Shown: in pieces, positions 44,451 to 59,400 of the stretch | Layout of the letters: the number at the start of each line of letters is the position of its first letter | Numbering within the stretch: the first letter of the stretch is position 1 | The notes under the pieces: model-generated | Told to the model about the DNA's origin: nothing | Seen by the model: only the letters and a program-made list of their open reading frames with translations | The model's database searches: none | DNA from: Liolophura sinensis | Taxonomy: Eukaryota; Mollusca; Polyplacophora; Chitonida; Chitonidae | Assembly (NCBI RefSeq): GCF_032854445.1 | Contig: NC_088304.1 | Coordinates: 27,163,732 to 27,227,731, forward strand | DNA: 64,000 nt | Direction: 5' to 3' | Made by a program: the position numbers and the translations under genes

Positions 44451-47400
44451 CTGGAATGAAAATAAGAGAACAAACGTCAGTTGAATATATACTCATTTTC
44501 TGAAATATTTACTCCTTTAAGTAGGGATTAACATTATACCCATAATACTGGAGCGAAATCAAGTAAAATTAATCTTTCGGAGCTGGATTTGCCTGTTGTA
44601 CACTTCGACTCGTGTTCAAGTGTCAGTCTTATCATTTTGAAGAAAATTCACCTAGCGAAGTAGGGCATTTTATTATGTCAGCTCTATCCAATTGCATTTC
44701 AGTCCCATTACGTTGACTGGTTTATCCACTGAGGAAACTGAAGTCATGCGCAGGTGTACACACGTTCCTATATGCCACGCATTTGTTTCATCCAGCAAAA
44801 TGTGTGGCATATTAATGAAAGACAAGTTATCCTGTGTGTAATGTTGTTGTTAAAAAGCAAAAAAAAAAAAAAAAGACAAGAAAAATCCATTTACCTCATC
44901 TATATATCCTACAAAGCCCAGGTAATCCCCGTCGAGAGGACAGCCGTGTGATATTTGAAGTGCTGGTTGAACTCTTAGTATATTTCCTGTAAATGAAGCG
45001 GACAAAAGTTATTTCCCTTGAAACGTTATTTTCTCAAGTAAACCTAACAAACAAATGTATGCACATATCGCTCGTTTGACACATTACTCGACAAAATGTT
45101 TTTGCATTTCATGGTCAGCATGTATTAGGCCTTTTCACACGTCAGATTTTATGTAAGGCACAATTACGACAAGCACAGGTCGTACAAGGTTAATAACATG
45201 AACATAAAAACGTTTTAACCCATAACTACAGAGAGAACCTTGATTAAAATCTATGAAGTCCGTTTTCGAATGTCTTACCAGCTGCGGACACACTCTTCAC
45301 TTCTCCATTTACAGTGAGGGTATACGTTGTGCCATTATAGCGGTATTCTACCATTTTCCACACACCGAACTGTGAAAAAAAACGATAAATACTATGAATA
45401 AACCACAATTATGAACGTTTCCATGATTACTTTTGAAAGTTGTTGAAAGTTGCAATGTATACTGAACCACACATACTACTGCATTACCGTTATAATGACA
45501 CCTGGTTTCTAAATAATCGGAACTTTATTACCGATTTTTAACTGTAACATTTGAAATGATTCGTCTAATGTTTTGTGAAAGGTAAATATTTGAGCTATTC
45601 TAAATTAATATACAAAATTTTGATTGAATTGCGTTGATCGATTTTTTTACAAAAAATCACAAGTAAAGACTCTACAAATGAAAATGTGTTACACCTCAGT
45701 GCTAAATACTGGGCTGTTCCCAAAGCCTATAATTCGATAGATATAAATGGCCATTTGTTTTGATTTCCGCCATGTGAACTGTTATGTGCATTCAAATACG
45801 CTCTTGGACTTATCATAATTTATTTCTTTTGGACAATGGACTATATTCAGTTATCTGTAAAATCAGTCATACTGGGTGGCAAAATTACCTTTCGTTATTA
45901 GTACGTAACACCATAAGCTCTACACATTGATATGTTGCAAGTTTGTGTTATTGTAAGTAAAATGCACTTAAAACACTTTTTCTATTCCAGTGTTAAACTC
46001 CAAAAGCCTGGTTTCAACACAAAGAACTCATTGCCTCGGCTGGTGTCATAGTTCTTCAAGAACAAGTGGCATGCTGGACATTGGGCGTGGAGAGTAATTT
46101 GTTTTACAATAGGTGCACCAACATGTGGTAAGAACAAATATCCAGCATACCACTTTTTAAAAAATAATTATGCCGTCACCCGAGGCAATGAGTTCTTGCC
46201 GTCGAAAAGCGAGCTTATGCAGTTTAGCATTACGAATTAGTAAAATTGTTCTAACTTCATTTTCTGTGCAAGAATATGGACTTCCAAACTATCCATGTGC
46301 ATATCGTGTGTTGTTACGTGTCACTAGCTAAAGGCAATTTTGGTAGCTGGTACGAGTTTACAGACGGCTGGGAATAAGCGAGTGGGTAAAAGAAATAGAC
46401 TGTACAATATAAGCGACTGGCTAAAAGAAAGCAGACCGTAGTACAAGTTGTGTAGTTATGATCAAACAGTGTTTGATCATAACATGGGACTGAATGTGTA
46501 CAGAGTAGACGTTTACGTTGTCTATGGTAGACTGTCTGTTCGACAACGCTGTCCGCAGCCTGCCGGTGGTCGTGCTCTCAGAACGGTTGAAGGAGACTAT
46601 CACTGAAGGAGGACTGAAGCAGTCGGCGTTTGTCACCAGGGCTTCTGATACACCGTTTGTACTCGTGTTCCTCTTGGCCTCGCGATACCGGAACCTCAGT
46701 AAGAACTTCCGGCCGTAGTCTCTTCCAGCGAAACTGTAGATCAACAGGCGACTGCTTCCGTCGAAGCAGGCGGACCCGTCGCCAACGTTGCCGAAGCTGG
46801 AGTTTTTGTTCAAGATGACCGCGCCTTCGACTTTTACGGAGAGCCGGTTTTCGGAGTGGTCCTTCAAATCATTGTCGAATGGCAAATAGAGGAACGGTCT
46901 GCAGACTGTAAGTGAAAAAATGTGTATAAATGAATAAATGAAACGTGGTCGAAATTTCTCCATTTTTTGTAAGCAATAAAGGTGATAACTTTGCTTTGTC
47001 CCCATTTTTCAGACGTACTTCCTCTGAATTTTTATGTAAGCGAAATGCATTCTCTACGATACTGATATATGGTTAAGATAGCTTACTATTTACAGTATCA
47101 CCGAATAGATGGTATAGAATTAGTTTGTGTGAAAAGAACAAAGTTTCCATTCCGTCTTTCTTTCCCAGAGATGTGCAAAAGTATAATTTGTAACAGATTT
47201 TATTCTGACCTAATTGATACGTACGATTTGTATATGCCTTAAGAGATACTTTCTACGTGTCATGGACAGCGAATCGATGTCTTGCCAACCTCTGTACAGA
47301 CCTTTGCAGTTAGTGAATGATGTTCTGTACTATTTATGTACAAATAAATACCAGCCTGTCAGTTTACTTGGAACAAAGCGAAATATCAGACTCGGGAGAT

Positions 47401-50400
47401 ATAAATAAAATGCCCCAATTTCCGATCTAAACAGTTGTCTGTTTTCTTTCTTTATCTGTTTTTTTTTTTTTTTTCTTTTCTATAATCAAAAGCTGTACAT
47501 TGTACGTGGAAGCAAAACGTAAACCTTCATAACATTATAAACGTAAACAGTACACTGCAGTGTTTAGACCGGAAGTAGCACATGTGGGCATGATTTCACG
47601 TTCGGCATCATGATCCTACCGTCTGTGGGTCTAGCCCCTGGTGGTGTGATCACAATAGAACAGGAACAAGTTTCTGGGGAGAATCCAGTGTTCGGGGCAC
47701 ATTCTCGCTCAATTTCCCATCGTCGTGTGAGCTGTTCGAAATATTTCGTCTGCTCCCCAGGAACAGCACGTTTATTGCACGCTACAGTGGACAAAAAGAC
47801 ATGTGCAATAGTTAGAAAACGTTGATTTTTATCTGCTTTTTGCTTTTGATTTTGAGACAGAAAATGGAGATTTTAAAATTCTGAAATATTATTTTCATGA
47901 AAATGTCTTTATGTACTTCTATCCTGTTGTACCCACTTGAAGTTTGTGAACATTTGCTAGAGAAGTGAGAGAGTATGCTAACGCAGCACATATTAAACAT
48001 ATTGAAAGAATTAAACTTATTTCCGTCTGCCGTTATATTCATTTGTCCGCTATCAACAACTCCAAGAACCTCTGGACAATAAGAACTCCCCACTGATAGT
48101 TTTGGGGTGAAGCACATTGAAAGCAAATCAATTTATGACTAATGTTTTTTTTGGTTTTTTTTTTTTTGGTTTTCGTATAATTTACTTGGTATGCATAATT
48201 TGGCCTTGTACATTTGGATATATACATACCTATATTCGTATGACTTTCTTGTTTTTACATTGATAAAATTGTTACCTGTGACGCGACTGATTACACGGGA
48301 ATGTCTAGAAGCATGTACCGAGACATATTCCTTACAGCGCATGCGTCGCTCTCAATCTCTCACTATACATCACTGCCACCTATAGGCAAGCTTGATCTTT
48401 GGAGCCTGGGAGAAGCACGTTTAAACATAGCCTTATGACGTGTGTCCTCCCACGGAACTATTTAATCATTATTATTTATCAATAACATTTTTTAGCTTTT
48501 AGTAAGAATCACGTTGTACTACTTTAGATAAAGATTCTGCTTGTGTATAAAGTATTGAGACATAGGTTGACACGGATCGTTTGGATTTTCACCGTTGTTT
48601 CAAATTTCTGTACAAAATTAACTATTGGTGGCATTGATGTAAAGCGAAATGTAGTGAGGGACGCATGCGCTGTACGGAGTATTGCATCGGGATATATCTC
48701 AGTTTATACTCGTCCGGGGTTTTGCGTGGTAAGAATATCCGAATTATAATAGATATTAATATATAATAAAATCTAATATAAAATGCAATATCTATTAACT
48801 CATCGATATATTTCCGTTGTCTGATCTTTTCTGAAAGAAAATGAACTATATTTTTGACATTTTATTTATTTGATTGCTGTTTTTTTATTTTTATTTTTTT
48901 AATTATTTACTTGCGGGGAATGTATTTTACCAACATCTGGCTAAAAGCGCCAGGAATATATTTTGTGCATACAATTCATGCCTATGCGACTCGTGTTAAT
49001 CCTGCACTTTATCACCTTAACATAGTTTTCAATTTCTGATATTTGAGTTTCCTCCCTTTGCCTATACAGGGACATTCTGTGTACGTACGCTCAGCAGTTG
49101 TAGAGGGAACAGCGCTGGGAATAAAGGGGCACCTATCTGGGCAAGGCACAGAGGATGTGCACCCTTGACCCGGAATGTAAGACTCGCCCACCGCACAGCA
49201 CTCTGTTCGCCACGTGAATCCCAACTGGCAACGCCAGTACGCGTTACAGTTGCCGCTATACGCGTAGCTTTCCAAAGAACTGTTAAATCTGCAAGGATCT
49301 ACAAACATGAGAGAAAGGGGTAAGTAAAAACAGCTGTTCAACAAACTAAAACGAATATGAATTACAAAGCCCTTGGTCTACATGTACGTTTACTATTCTC
49401 TCCGCTGTCGTTACGATAAAAATACTGCCGTTGTGATGTAAGTCCACAATCATTTATTCATTCTATTCTTTCGGTATCCATGGGCTTGTTGAAATACAGC
49501 CGAGAAGGCGTAAAACTATATTGATTCATTTATTCCACTATTCTTATAGCCACGATGTGACTGATGTGGCTTAAAGCCAGTTTGACTTATCCATTTCAGT
49601 ATTCTCATGGCCACGGTGTGGTTGAAATACTGCCGATGTTGCTTAATGCCGTATCCATTTATCCATTTCAGTATTCTCATGGCCATGACATGGCTGAAAT
49701 ACTGCCGATGTGGCTTAAAGCCATACTGATTTATTCATTTGACTATTCTCGTGGCCACCAGATGGATAAGACACTGCTGATGTAACGAAAAGCCATAAGA
49801 ATTGAATTCTTTCTTCCTGCCATTGGATAGAATCATATTGTTTTGAAGACACTATATTCGTGGAATATTGGTCAATTCTTTTGCGCAAGTGAAAAGAGAA
49901 ACTTAAAAGCTTTCCAGATGAGCTCTACATACCAATAGGACAGATGACAGTCGCTGCGGGAGCACAGGAAAGTTTGCTATGATCCCAGAATTCTCCAGCA
50001 GGGCATGACTTGACGAAGGGCACGAGGACAAATCCCCTGGGGATACACTGGTAGAAGAACTGGCAATTTTCAGGGTGGGGGTTATATCCGATGCCGTTCA
50101 GGAACAAACAATCCACACAGGGATCTGAAATCACGATGACGGTACCTATTGTGATGTCCTCCAAATTTGTTTAGCTTTCATGACGGATATTTTTCTCCTC
50201 AACAGCACAGACAATCTATCTAAAATTATTCCTAATAAGTTCACGATAGGCCTCTTGTAGTTAGCCTCAGAGAAATAACACAGTTGTGAAATTTGAAGAT
50301 GCCAATACAGATTCGCTTAGGATTTAGCCTTCTCGTCAGTGTACATTATTTAACTCAACCCACGGGACTACAATAACATGAAAAATAACCTACCTGAACC

Positions 50401-53400
50401 GGGTGTAGTTTTCTCAGCCGTCGGAGTTGTGCGTATTGCGGTTGATGGGGTCGTACTCACAATACGGCTCGTCATAGTTACAGGTACAGAAGGCGAGGGC
50501 GATACTGTGGACGTAGTCTGCAATATAGTCGATGGTAAAACCGTTTCTGTTCTTACAAAAGTGGTAGATGGTACAAAAGAAGGAGTTAATGTGACTAACT
50601 CGGATGTAGCAACATCAGTCGACGGAAGAATAAATGTCGTCGTTGGTGTCAGTCTACTCGTGTCCACCGAAGTAGGTGGAATCAAAATGACAGTTGTTGG
50701 ACGCAGAACTTCTGTTGTAGATGGTAATAAGTCCGTCGTTGCTGATGATGTTGGTTCAACCACTGTTGTAAGTGATGTGGTTGGTGGCACAATTGTTGTA
50801 TCGACCGTGATAGACGGAACAAAAACTGGCGTTGTTGGACGAAGGAATTCTGTTGTTGGAGGAACAATGTCGGCAGTTGGAGAGGTTTTCGTAAAGGGAA
50901 CAATATCCGTAGCTGGTGACGTTGTATCGACTACCGGTGTTGTGACAACTGATGTGGTTGTCGATACAATTGTTGTGTCGACCGAAGTAGGTGGAACGAC
51001 AACTGGCGTTGTTGGACGTGGTAACTCTGTTGTTGGTGGTATAATGTCAGTTATAGGCGACACTGTTGTATCGACTACTGGTGTTGTAACAACTGAAGTG
51101 GTTGGCGATACAATTCTGGTGTCGACCAAAGTAGGCGGAACGAAAACTGGTGTTGTTGCACGTGGTAAGTCTGTCGTCAGTGGAACAATACCCGTAGTTG
51201 GTGATGTTGTATCAACTACCGGCGTGGTGACAACTGATGTGGTTGGCGATACAATTCTGGTGTCGACCAAAGTAGGCGTAACAAAAACTGGCGTTGTTGC
51301 ACGTGGTAATTCTGTTGTTGGCAGTATAATGTCAGTCGTAGATGACATTGTTGTATCGACTACTGGTGTTGTAACAACTGAAGTGGTTGGCGATACAATT
51401 CTGGTGTCGACCAATGTAGGCGAAACGAAACCTGGCGTTGTTGGACGTGGTAAGTCTGTGGTAAATGGAACAATATCCGTAGTTGGTGATGTTGTATCCA
51501 CTACCGGCGTGGTGACAACTGATGTGGTTGGCGATACAATTCTGGTGTCGACCAAAGTAGGCGGAACAAAAACTGGCGTTGTTGCACGTGGTAAGTCTGT
51601 CGTCAGTGGAACAATATCCGTAGTTGGTGATGTTGTATCGACTACCGGCGTGGTGACAACTGATGTGGTTGGTGATACAATTCTGGTGTCGACCAAAGTA
51701 GGCGGAACAAAAACTGGCGTTGTTGCACGTGGTAAGTCTGTCGTCAGTGGAACAATATCCGTAGTTGGTGATGTTGTATCAACAACCGGCGTTGTTACAA
51801 CTGATGTGGTTGGCGATACAATTCTGGTGTCGACCAAAGTAGGCGGAACAAAAACTGGTGTTGTTGCACGTGGTAAGTCTGTCGTCAGTGGAACAATATC
51901 CGTAGTTGGTGATGTTGTATCAACTACCGGCGTGGTGACAACTGATGTGGTTGGCGATACAATTCTGGTGTCGACCAAAGTAGGCGGAACAAAAACTGGC
52001 GTTGTTGCACGTGGTGAGTCTGTCGTCAGTGGAACAATATCCGTAGTTGGTGATGTTGTATCAACTACCGGCGTGGTGACAACTGATGTGGTTGGCGATA
52101 CAATTCTAGTGTCGACCAAAGTAGGCGTAAAAAAATCTGGCGTTGTTGCACGTGGTAAGTCTGTCGTCAGTGGGACAATATCCGTAGTTGGTGATGTTGT
52201 ATCAACTACCGGCGTGGTGACAACTGATGTGGTTGGCGATACAATTCTGGTGTCGACCAAAGTAGGCGGAACAAAAACTGGCGTTGTTGCACGTGGTAAG
52301 TCTGTCGTCAGTGGAACAATATCCGTAGTTGGTGATGTTGTATCAACTACCGGCGTGGTGACAACTGATGTGGTTGGCGGTACAATTCTGGTGTCGACCA
52401 AAGTAGGCGGAACAAAAACTGGCGTTGTTGCACGTGGTAAGTCCGTCGTCAGTGGGACAATATCCGTAGTTGGTGATGTTGTATCAACTACCGGCGTGGT
52501 GACAACTGATGTGGTTGGCGGTACAATTCTGGTGTCGACCAAAGTAGGCGGAACAAAAACTGGCGTTGTTGCACGTGGTAAGTCTGTCGTCAGTGGAACA
52601 ATATCCGTAGTTGGTGATGTTGTATCAACTACCGGCGTGGTGACAACTGATGTGGTTGGCGATACAATTCTGGTGTCGACCAATGTAGGCGGAACAAAAA
52701 CTGGCGTTGTTGCACGTGGTAAGTCTGTCGTCAGTGGAACAATATCCGTAGTTGGTGATGTTGTATCAACTACTGGCGTCGTGACAACTAATGTGGTTGG
52801 AGATAACATTCTGGTGTCGACCAAAGTAGGCGTAACAAAAACTGGCGTTGTTGGACGTGGTAAGTCTGTCGTCAGTGGAACAATATCCGTAGTTGGTGAT
52901 GTTGTATCAACTACTGGCGTGGTGACAACTGATGTGCTTGGCGATACAATTCTGGTGTCAACCAAAGTAGGCGGAACAAAAACTGGCGTTGTTGCACGTG
53001 GTAAGTCCGTCGTCAGTGGAACAATATCCGTAGTTGGTGATGTTGTATCAACTACCGGCGTGGTGACAACTGATGTGCTTGGCGATACAATTCTGGTGTC
53101 GACCAAAGTAGGCGTAACAAAAACTGGCGTTGTTGCACGTGGTAAGTCTGTCGTCAGTGGAACAATATCCGTAGTTGGTGATGTTGTATCAACTACTGGC
53201 GTGGTGACAACTGATGTGGTTGGCGATACAATTCTGGTGTCGACCAAAGTAGGCGTAACAAAAACTGGCGTTGTTGCACGAGGTAAATCTGTCGTCAGTG
53301 GAACAATATCCGTAGTTGGTGATGTTGTATCAACTACTGGCGTCGTAACAACTAATGTGGTTGGAGATACCATTCTGGTGTCGACCAAAGTAGGCGTAAC

Positions 53401-56400
53401 AAAAACTGGCGTTGTTGCACGTGGTAAGTCTGTCGTCAGTGGAACAATATCCGTAGTTGGTGATGTTGTATCAACTACCGGCGTGGTGACAACTGATGTG
53501 GTTGGCGACACAATTCTGGTGTCGACCAATGTAGGCGGAACAAAAACTGGCGTTGTTGCACGTGGTAAGTCCGTCGTCAGTGGAACAATATCCGTAGTTG
53601 GTGATGTTGTATCAACTACCGGCGTTGTGACAACTGATGTGGTTGGCGATACAATTCTGGTGTCGACCAAAGTAGGCGGAACAAAAACTGGCGTTGTTGC
53701 ACGTGGTAAGTCTGTCGTCAGTGGGACAATATCCGTAGTTGGTGATGTTGTATCAACTACCGGCGTGGTGACAACTGATGTGGTTGGCGATACAATTCTG
53801 GTGTCGACCAAAGTAGGCGTAACAAAAACTGGCGTTGTTGCACGTGGTAAGTCCGTCGTCAGTGGAACAATATCCGTAGTTGGTGATGTTGTATCGACTA
53901 CCGGCGTTGTGACAACTGATGTGGTTGGCGATACAATTCTAGTGTCGACCAAAGTAGGCGTAACAAAATCTGGCGTTGTTGCACGTGGTAAGTCTGTCGT
54001 CAGTGGAACAATATCCGTAGTTGGTGATGTTGTATCAACTACCGGCGTGGTGACAACTGATGTGGTTGGCGATACAATTCTGGTGTCGACCAAAGTAGGC
54101 GGAACAAAAACTGGCGTTGTTGCACGTGGTAAGTCTGTCGTCAGTGGAACAATATCCGTAGTTGGTGATGTTGTATCAACTACCGGCGTGGTGACAACTG
54201 ATGTGGTTGGCGATACAATTCTGGTGTCGACCAAAGTAGGCGGAACAAAAACTGGCGTTGTTGCACGTGGTAATTCCGTCGTTAGTGGAACAATATCCGT
54301 AGTTGGTGATGTTGTATCAACTACCGGCGTGGTGACAACTGCTGTGGTTGGAGATGCCATTCTGGTGTCGACCAAAGTAGGCGGAACAAAAACTGGCGTT
54401 GTTGCACGAGGTAAGTCTGTCGTCAGTGGAACAATATCCGTAGTTGGTGATGTTGTATCAACTACCGGCGTGGTGACAACTGATGTGGTTGGCGATACAA
54501 TTCTGGTGTCGACCAATGTAGGCGGAACAAAAACTGGCGTTGTTGCACGTGGTAAGCCTGTCGTCAGTGGAACAATATCCGTAGTTGGTGATGTTGTATC
54601 AACTACCGGCGTGGTGACAACTGATGTGGTTGGCGATACAATTCTGGTGTCGACCAAAGTAGGCGTAACAAAAACTGGCGTTGTTGGACGTGGTAAGTCT
54701 GTCATCAGTGGAACAATATCCGTAGTTGGTGATGTATCAACTACTGGCGTCGTGACAACTAATGTGGTTGGAGATACCATTCTGGTGTCGACCAAAGTGG
54801 GCGTAACAAAAACTGGCGTTGTTGCACGTGGTAAGTCTGTCGTCAGTGGAACAATATCCGTAGTTGGTGATGTATCAACTACCGGCGTGGTGACAACTGA
54901 TGTGGTTGGCGATACAATTCTGGTGTCGACCAAAGTAGGCGGAACAAAAACTGGTGTTGTTGCACGTGGTAAGTCCGTCGTCAGTGGAACAATATCCGTA
55001 GTTGGTGATGTTGTATCAACTACTGGCGTGGTGACAACTGATGTGGTTGGCGATACAATTCTGGTGTCGACCAAAGTAGGCGGAACAAAAACTGGCGTTG
55101 TTGCACGTGGTAAGTCTGTCGTCAGTGGAACAATATCCGTAGTTGGTGATGTATCAACTACCGGCGTGGTGACAACTGATGTGGTTGGCGATACAATTCT
55201 GGTGTCGACCAAAGTAGGCGGAACAAAAACTGGCGTTGTTGCACGTGGTAAGTCCGTCGTCAGTGGGACAATATCCGTAGTTGGTGATGTTGTATCAACT
55301 ACCGGCGTGGTGACAACTGATGTGGTTGGCGATACAATTCTGGTGTCGACCAAAGTAGGCGGAACAAAAACTGGCGTTGTTGCACGTGGTAAGTCTGTCG
55401 TCAGTGGAACAATATCCGTAGTTGGTGATGTTGTATCAACTACCGGCGTGGTGACAACTGATGTGGTTGGCGATACAATTCTGGTGTCGACCAAAGTAGG
55501 CGGAACAAAAACTGGCGTTGTTGCACGTGGTAAGTCCGTCGTCAGTGGGACAATATCCGTAGTTGGTGATGTTGTATCAACTACCGGCGTGGTGACAACT
55601 GATGTGGTTGGCGATACAATTCTGGTGTCGACCAAAGTAGGCGTAACAAAAACTGGCGTTGTTGCACGTGGTAAGTCTGTCGTCAGTGGAACAATATTCG
55701 TAGTTGGTGATGTTGTATCAACTACCGGCGTGGTGACAACTGATGTGGTTGGCGATACAATTCTGGTGTCGACCAAAGTAGGCGGAACAAAAACTGGCGT
55801 TGTTGCACGTGGTAAGTCTGTCGTCAGTGGGACAATATCCGTAGTTGGTGATGTTGTATCAACTACCGGCGTGGTGACAACTGATGTGGTTGGCGATCCA
55901 ATTCTGGTGTCGACCAAAGTAGGCGTAACAAAAACTGGCGTTGTTGCACGTGGTAAGTCTGTCGTCAGTGGAACAATATCCGTAGTTGGTGATGTTGTAT
56001 CAACTACCGGCGTGGTGACAACTGATGTGGTTGGCGATACAATTCTGGTGTCGACCAAAGTAGGCGGAACAAAAACTGGCGTTGTTGCACGTGGTAAGTC
56101 TGTCGTCAGTGGAACAATATTCGTAGTTGGTGATGTTGTATCAACTACCGGCGTGGTGACAACTGATGTGGTTGGCGATACAATTCTGGTGTCGACCAAA
56201 GTAGGCGGAACAAAAACTGGCGTGGTTGCACGTGGTAATTCTGTCGTCAGTGGGACAATATCCGTAGTTGGTGATGTTGTATCAACTACCGGCGTGGTGA
56301 CAACTGATGTGGTTGGCGATACAATTCTGGTGTCGACCAAAGTAGGCGGAACAAAAACTGGCGTTGTTGCACGTGGTAAGTCTGTCGTCAGTGGGACAAT

Positions 56401-59400
56401 ATCCGTAGTTGGTGATGTTGTATCAACTACCGGCGTGGTGACAACTGATGTGGTTGGCGATACAATTCTGGTGTCGACCAAAGTAGGCGGAACAAAAACT
56501 GGCGTTGTTGCACGTGGTAAGTCTGTCGTCAGTGGGACAATATCCGTAGTTGGTGATGTTGTATCAACTACCGGCGTGGTGACAACTGATGTGGTTGGCG
56601 ATACAATTCTGGTGTCGACCAAAGTAGGCGGAACAAAAACTGGCGTTGTTGCACGTGGTAAGTCTGTCGTCAGTGGAACAATATCCGTAGTTGTTGATGT
56701 TGTATCAACTACCGGCGTGGTGACAACTGATGTGGTTGGCGATACAACTGTTGTGTCGACCAAAGTAGGCGGAACGAAAACTGGTGTTGTTGGACGTGGT
56801 AAGTCTGTCGTCAGTGGAACAATATCCGTAGTTTGTAATGTTGTATTGACTACTGGGGTTGTGACAACTGACGTGGTTGGCAACACAAGTGTTGAGTCGA
56901 CCGAAGTAGGTGGTACCACAACTTGCGTTGTTGGACGTGGTAAGTCTGTCGTTAGTGGAACAATATCCGTAGTTTGTAATGTTGTATCGGCTACTGGGGT
57001 TGTGACAACTGACGTTGTTGGCAATACAACTGTTGTGTCGACCAAAGTAGGCGGAACGAAAACTGGTGTTGTTGGACGTGGTAAGTCTGTCGTCAATGGA
57101 ACAAAATCCGTAGTGGGTGTTGTTGTATTGACTACTGGCGTGGTGACAACAGACGCGGTTGACGTTGCAACTGTTGTGTCGACCAATGTAGGCGGGACGG
57201 CAATAGACGTTGTTGGGCGTGGCAATTCTGTCGTCAATGGAACAGTATCTGTAGTTGGTGCTGTTGTATCGACTACTGGGGTTGTGACAACTGACGTGGT
57301 TGGCAATACAACTGTTGTGTCGACCGAAGTAGGCGGGACGGCAACAGGCGTTGTTACACCTGGTAATTCTGTTGTTGGCGGTATAATGTCAGTTGTAGGT
57401 GCCATTGTTGTATCGATTATCGGTGTTGTGATAATTGATGTGGTTTGCATTACACTTGTGGTGTCGACCGAAGTAGGTGGAACGAAAAGTGGCGTCGTTG
57501 GGCGTGGTAAGTCTGTGGTAAATGGAACAATATCAGTAGTTGGTGACGTTGTATCGACTACCGGCGTTGTGTCAACTGATGAGGTTGGTGATACAACTGT
57601 TGTACCGACTGACGTAGGTGGAAAGACAACTGGTGTTGTTTGACGTGGTAAGACTGTTGTTGGTGGTACAATGTCCGTTGTAGGGGACGTTGTTGTATCG
57701 ACAAGGGGTGTTGTGACGAGTGATGTTGTTGGTGATACACTTGTTGTTTCTACCGACGTAGGTGGAACGAAACCTGGCGTTGTTGGACGTATTAAGTCTG
57801 TCGTTGGTGGAACGATATCAGTGGTTGGTGATGTTGTATCGACCACAGGCGTTGTGACAAGTGATGTGGTTGTTGATACAACTGTTGAATCGATTGACGT
57901 AGGAGGAATAACAACTTGTGTGGTTGCACGTGGGAATTCTGTTGTTGGCGGTACGATGTCCGTAGTTGGTGATGTATCGACCGCCGACATTGTGACAACT
58001 AATGTGGTTTGTGATATACTTGTTGTGTCAACAGACGTAGGTGGAACGACAGCAGGCGTTGTTACACGTGGTAATTCTGTTAGTGGCGGAATAATGCCTA
58101 TAGTGGAAGATATTGTTAATTCAACCACAGGGGTTGTGATAGATAATGCAGACGTTGTGTCTACCGAAGTAAGTGGAACGATAACTGGCGTAGTCTGGCG
58201 TAGAAATTCTGTTGTTGGCGGAACGATGTCTGTAATTAGTGATGTTGTTAATTCAACCACTGTTGTGTCGTCTGAAATAGATGGAACAATAACTGGCGTT
58301 GTTGAACGTGGGAATTCTGTCGTTGGCAGAATGTCCGTTGTAGGTGACGTTGCTGTATCGACTACAGGTGTTGTGACAATTGATGTCGTTGCTGATGTTG
58401 TATCGACCGAAGTAGGTGGAATGACAATTGGCGTTGTTGGACGTGGTAATTCTGTTGTTGGCGGTACGATGTCTGGTGTCGAAGCAAGTGATGAGGTTGG
58501 TGACACAATTGTTGTATCAACCGTGATAGATGGAACCAAAGCTGGCGTTGTTGGACGTGGGAATTGTGTTGTTGGTGGAACAATATCTGTAGTTGGTGAT
58601 GTTGTTGTATCGACTACTGGCGTTGTGACAAGTGATGTAATTGGTGATACAACTGTTGAATCCACAGAAGGAGATGGAATGACAAATGGCGTTGTTGGAC
58701 GTGGCAAGTCTGTCGTTGGTGGAACGATGTCCGTAGTTGGTGATGTTGTATTGACCACAGGCGTTGTGACAAGTGATGTGGTTGGCGATACAACTGTTGT
58801 ATCGGCTGAAGTAGGTGGAACGACAACTGGCGCGGTTGGACGTGGGAACTCTGTTGTTGGAGGAAAGATCCCTGTCGTTGGAGATATTGTTGCTGGCGGA
58901 ATGATGTCCGTTGGTGATGATGTTAATTCGACCACCGGTGTTGTGACAACTGGTGTCGGTTGTGATACAACTGTTGTATCGAGCGTAGTAGGTGGGACTA
59001 AAACTGGCGTTGTTGACTGTGGTAATTCTGTTGTAGGCTGGAGGATAACTGAGCTTTCAACACGCATGGTTCTGCCTGGTGTTAGCTCGGTTCTCGTTGT
59101 GAATGACTCTGTTATCGGCATTGAAAATGATGGTATAGTTGGTACAGTGAGTTCAGTTACAAATGTAGTCGCTCTAATTGGTAATGTCACTGTTGGTATT
59201 GGGAACTCTGGCGAACTGGGTTCGGGCGGTAAAGTGAAGGAGTCTGTAGTTTCCTTGAGAATAAATGAAGTTCTCATCGCGGTGGTTGAATCCACTGTCA
59301 TGGAGGGTGTGATGACCGTTTGTGTCTCTACTCTGCCTACAAGGACAGTAAAAGAGTGAATTATTTTAATCCAATGATACCCAAGATTATGTTAATGCTA

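Noticed and set aside
50378-57643. Very long + strand open frame (2,421 codons), and its continuation at 57671-59359
   Set aside because: It is antisense to the gene B repeat exon. The minus-strand frame has splice sites, matching phases, a signal peptide and domains; the + frame has none and ends where units diverge.
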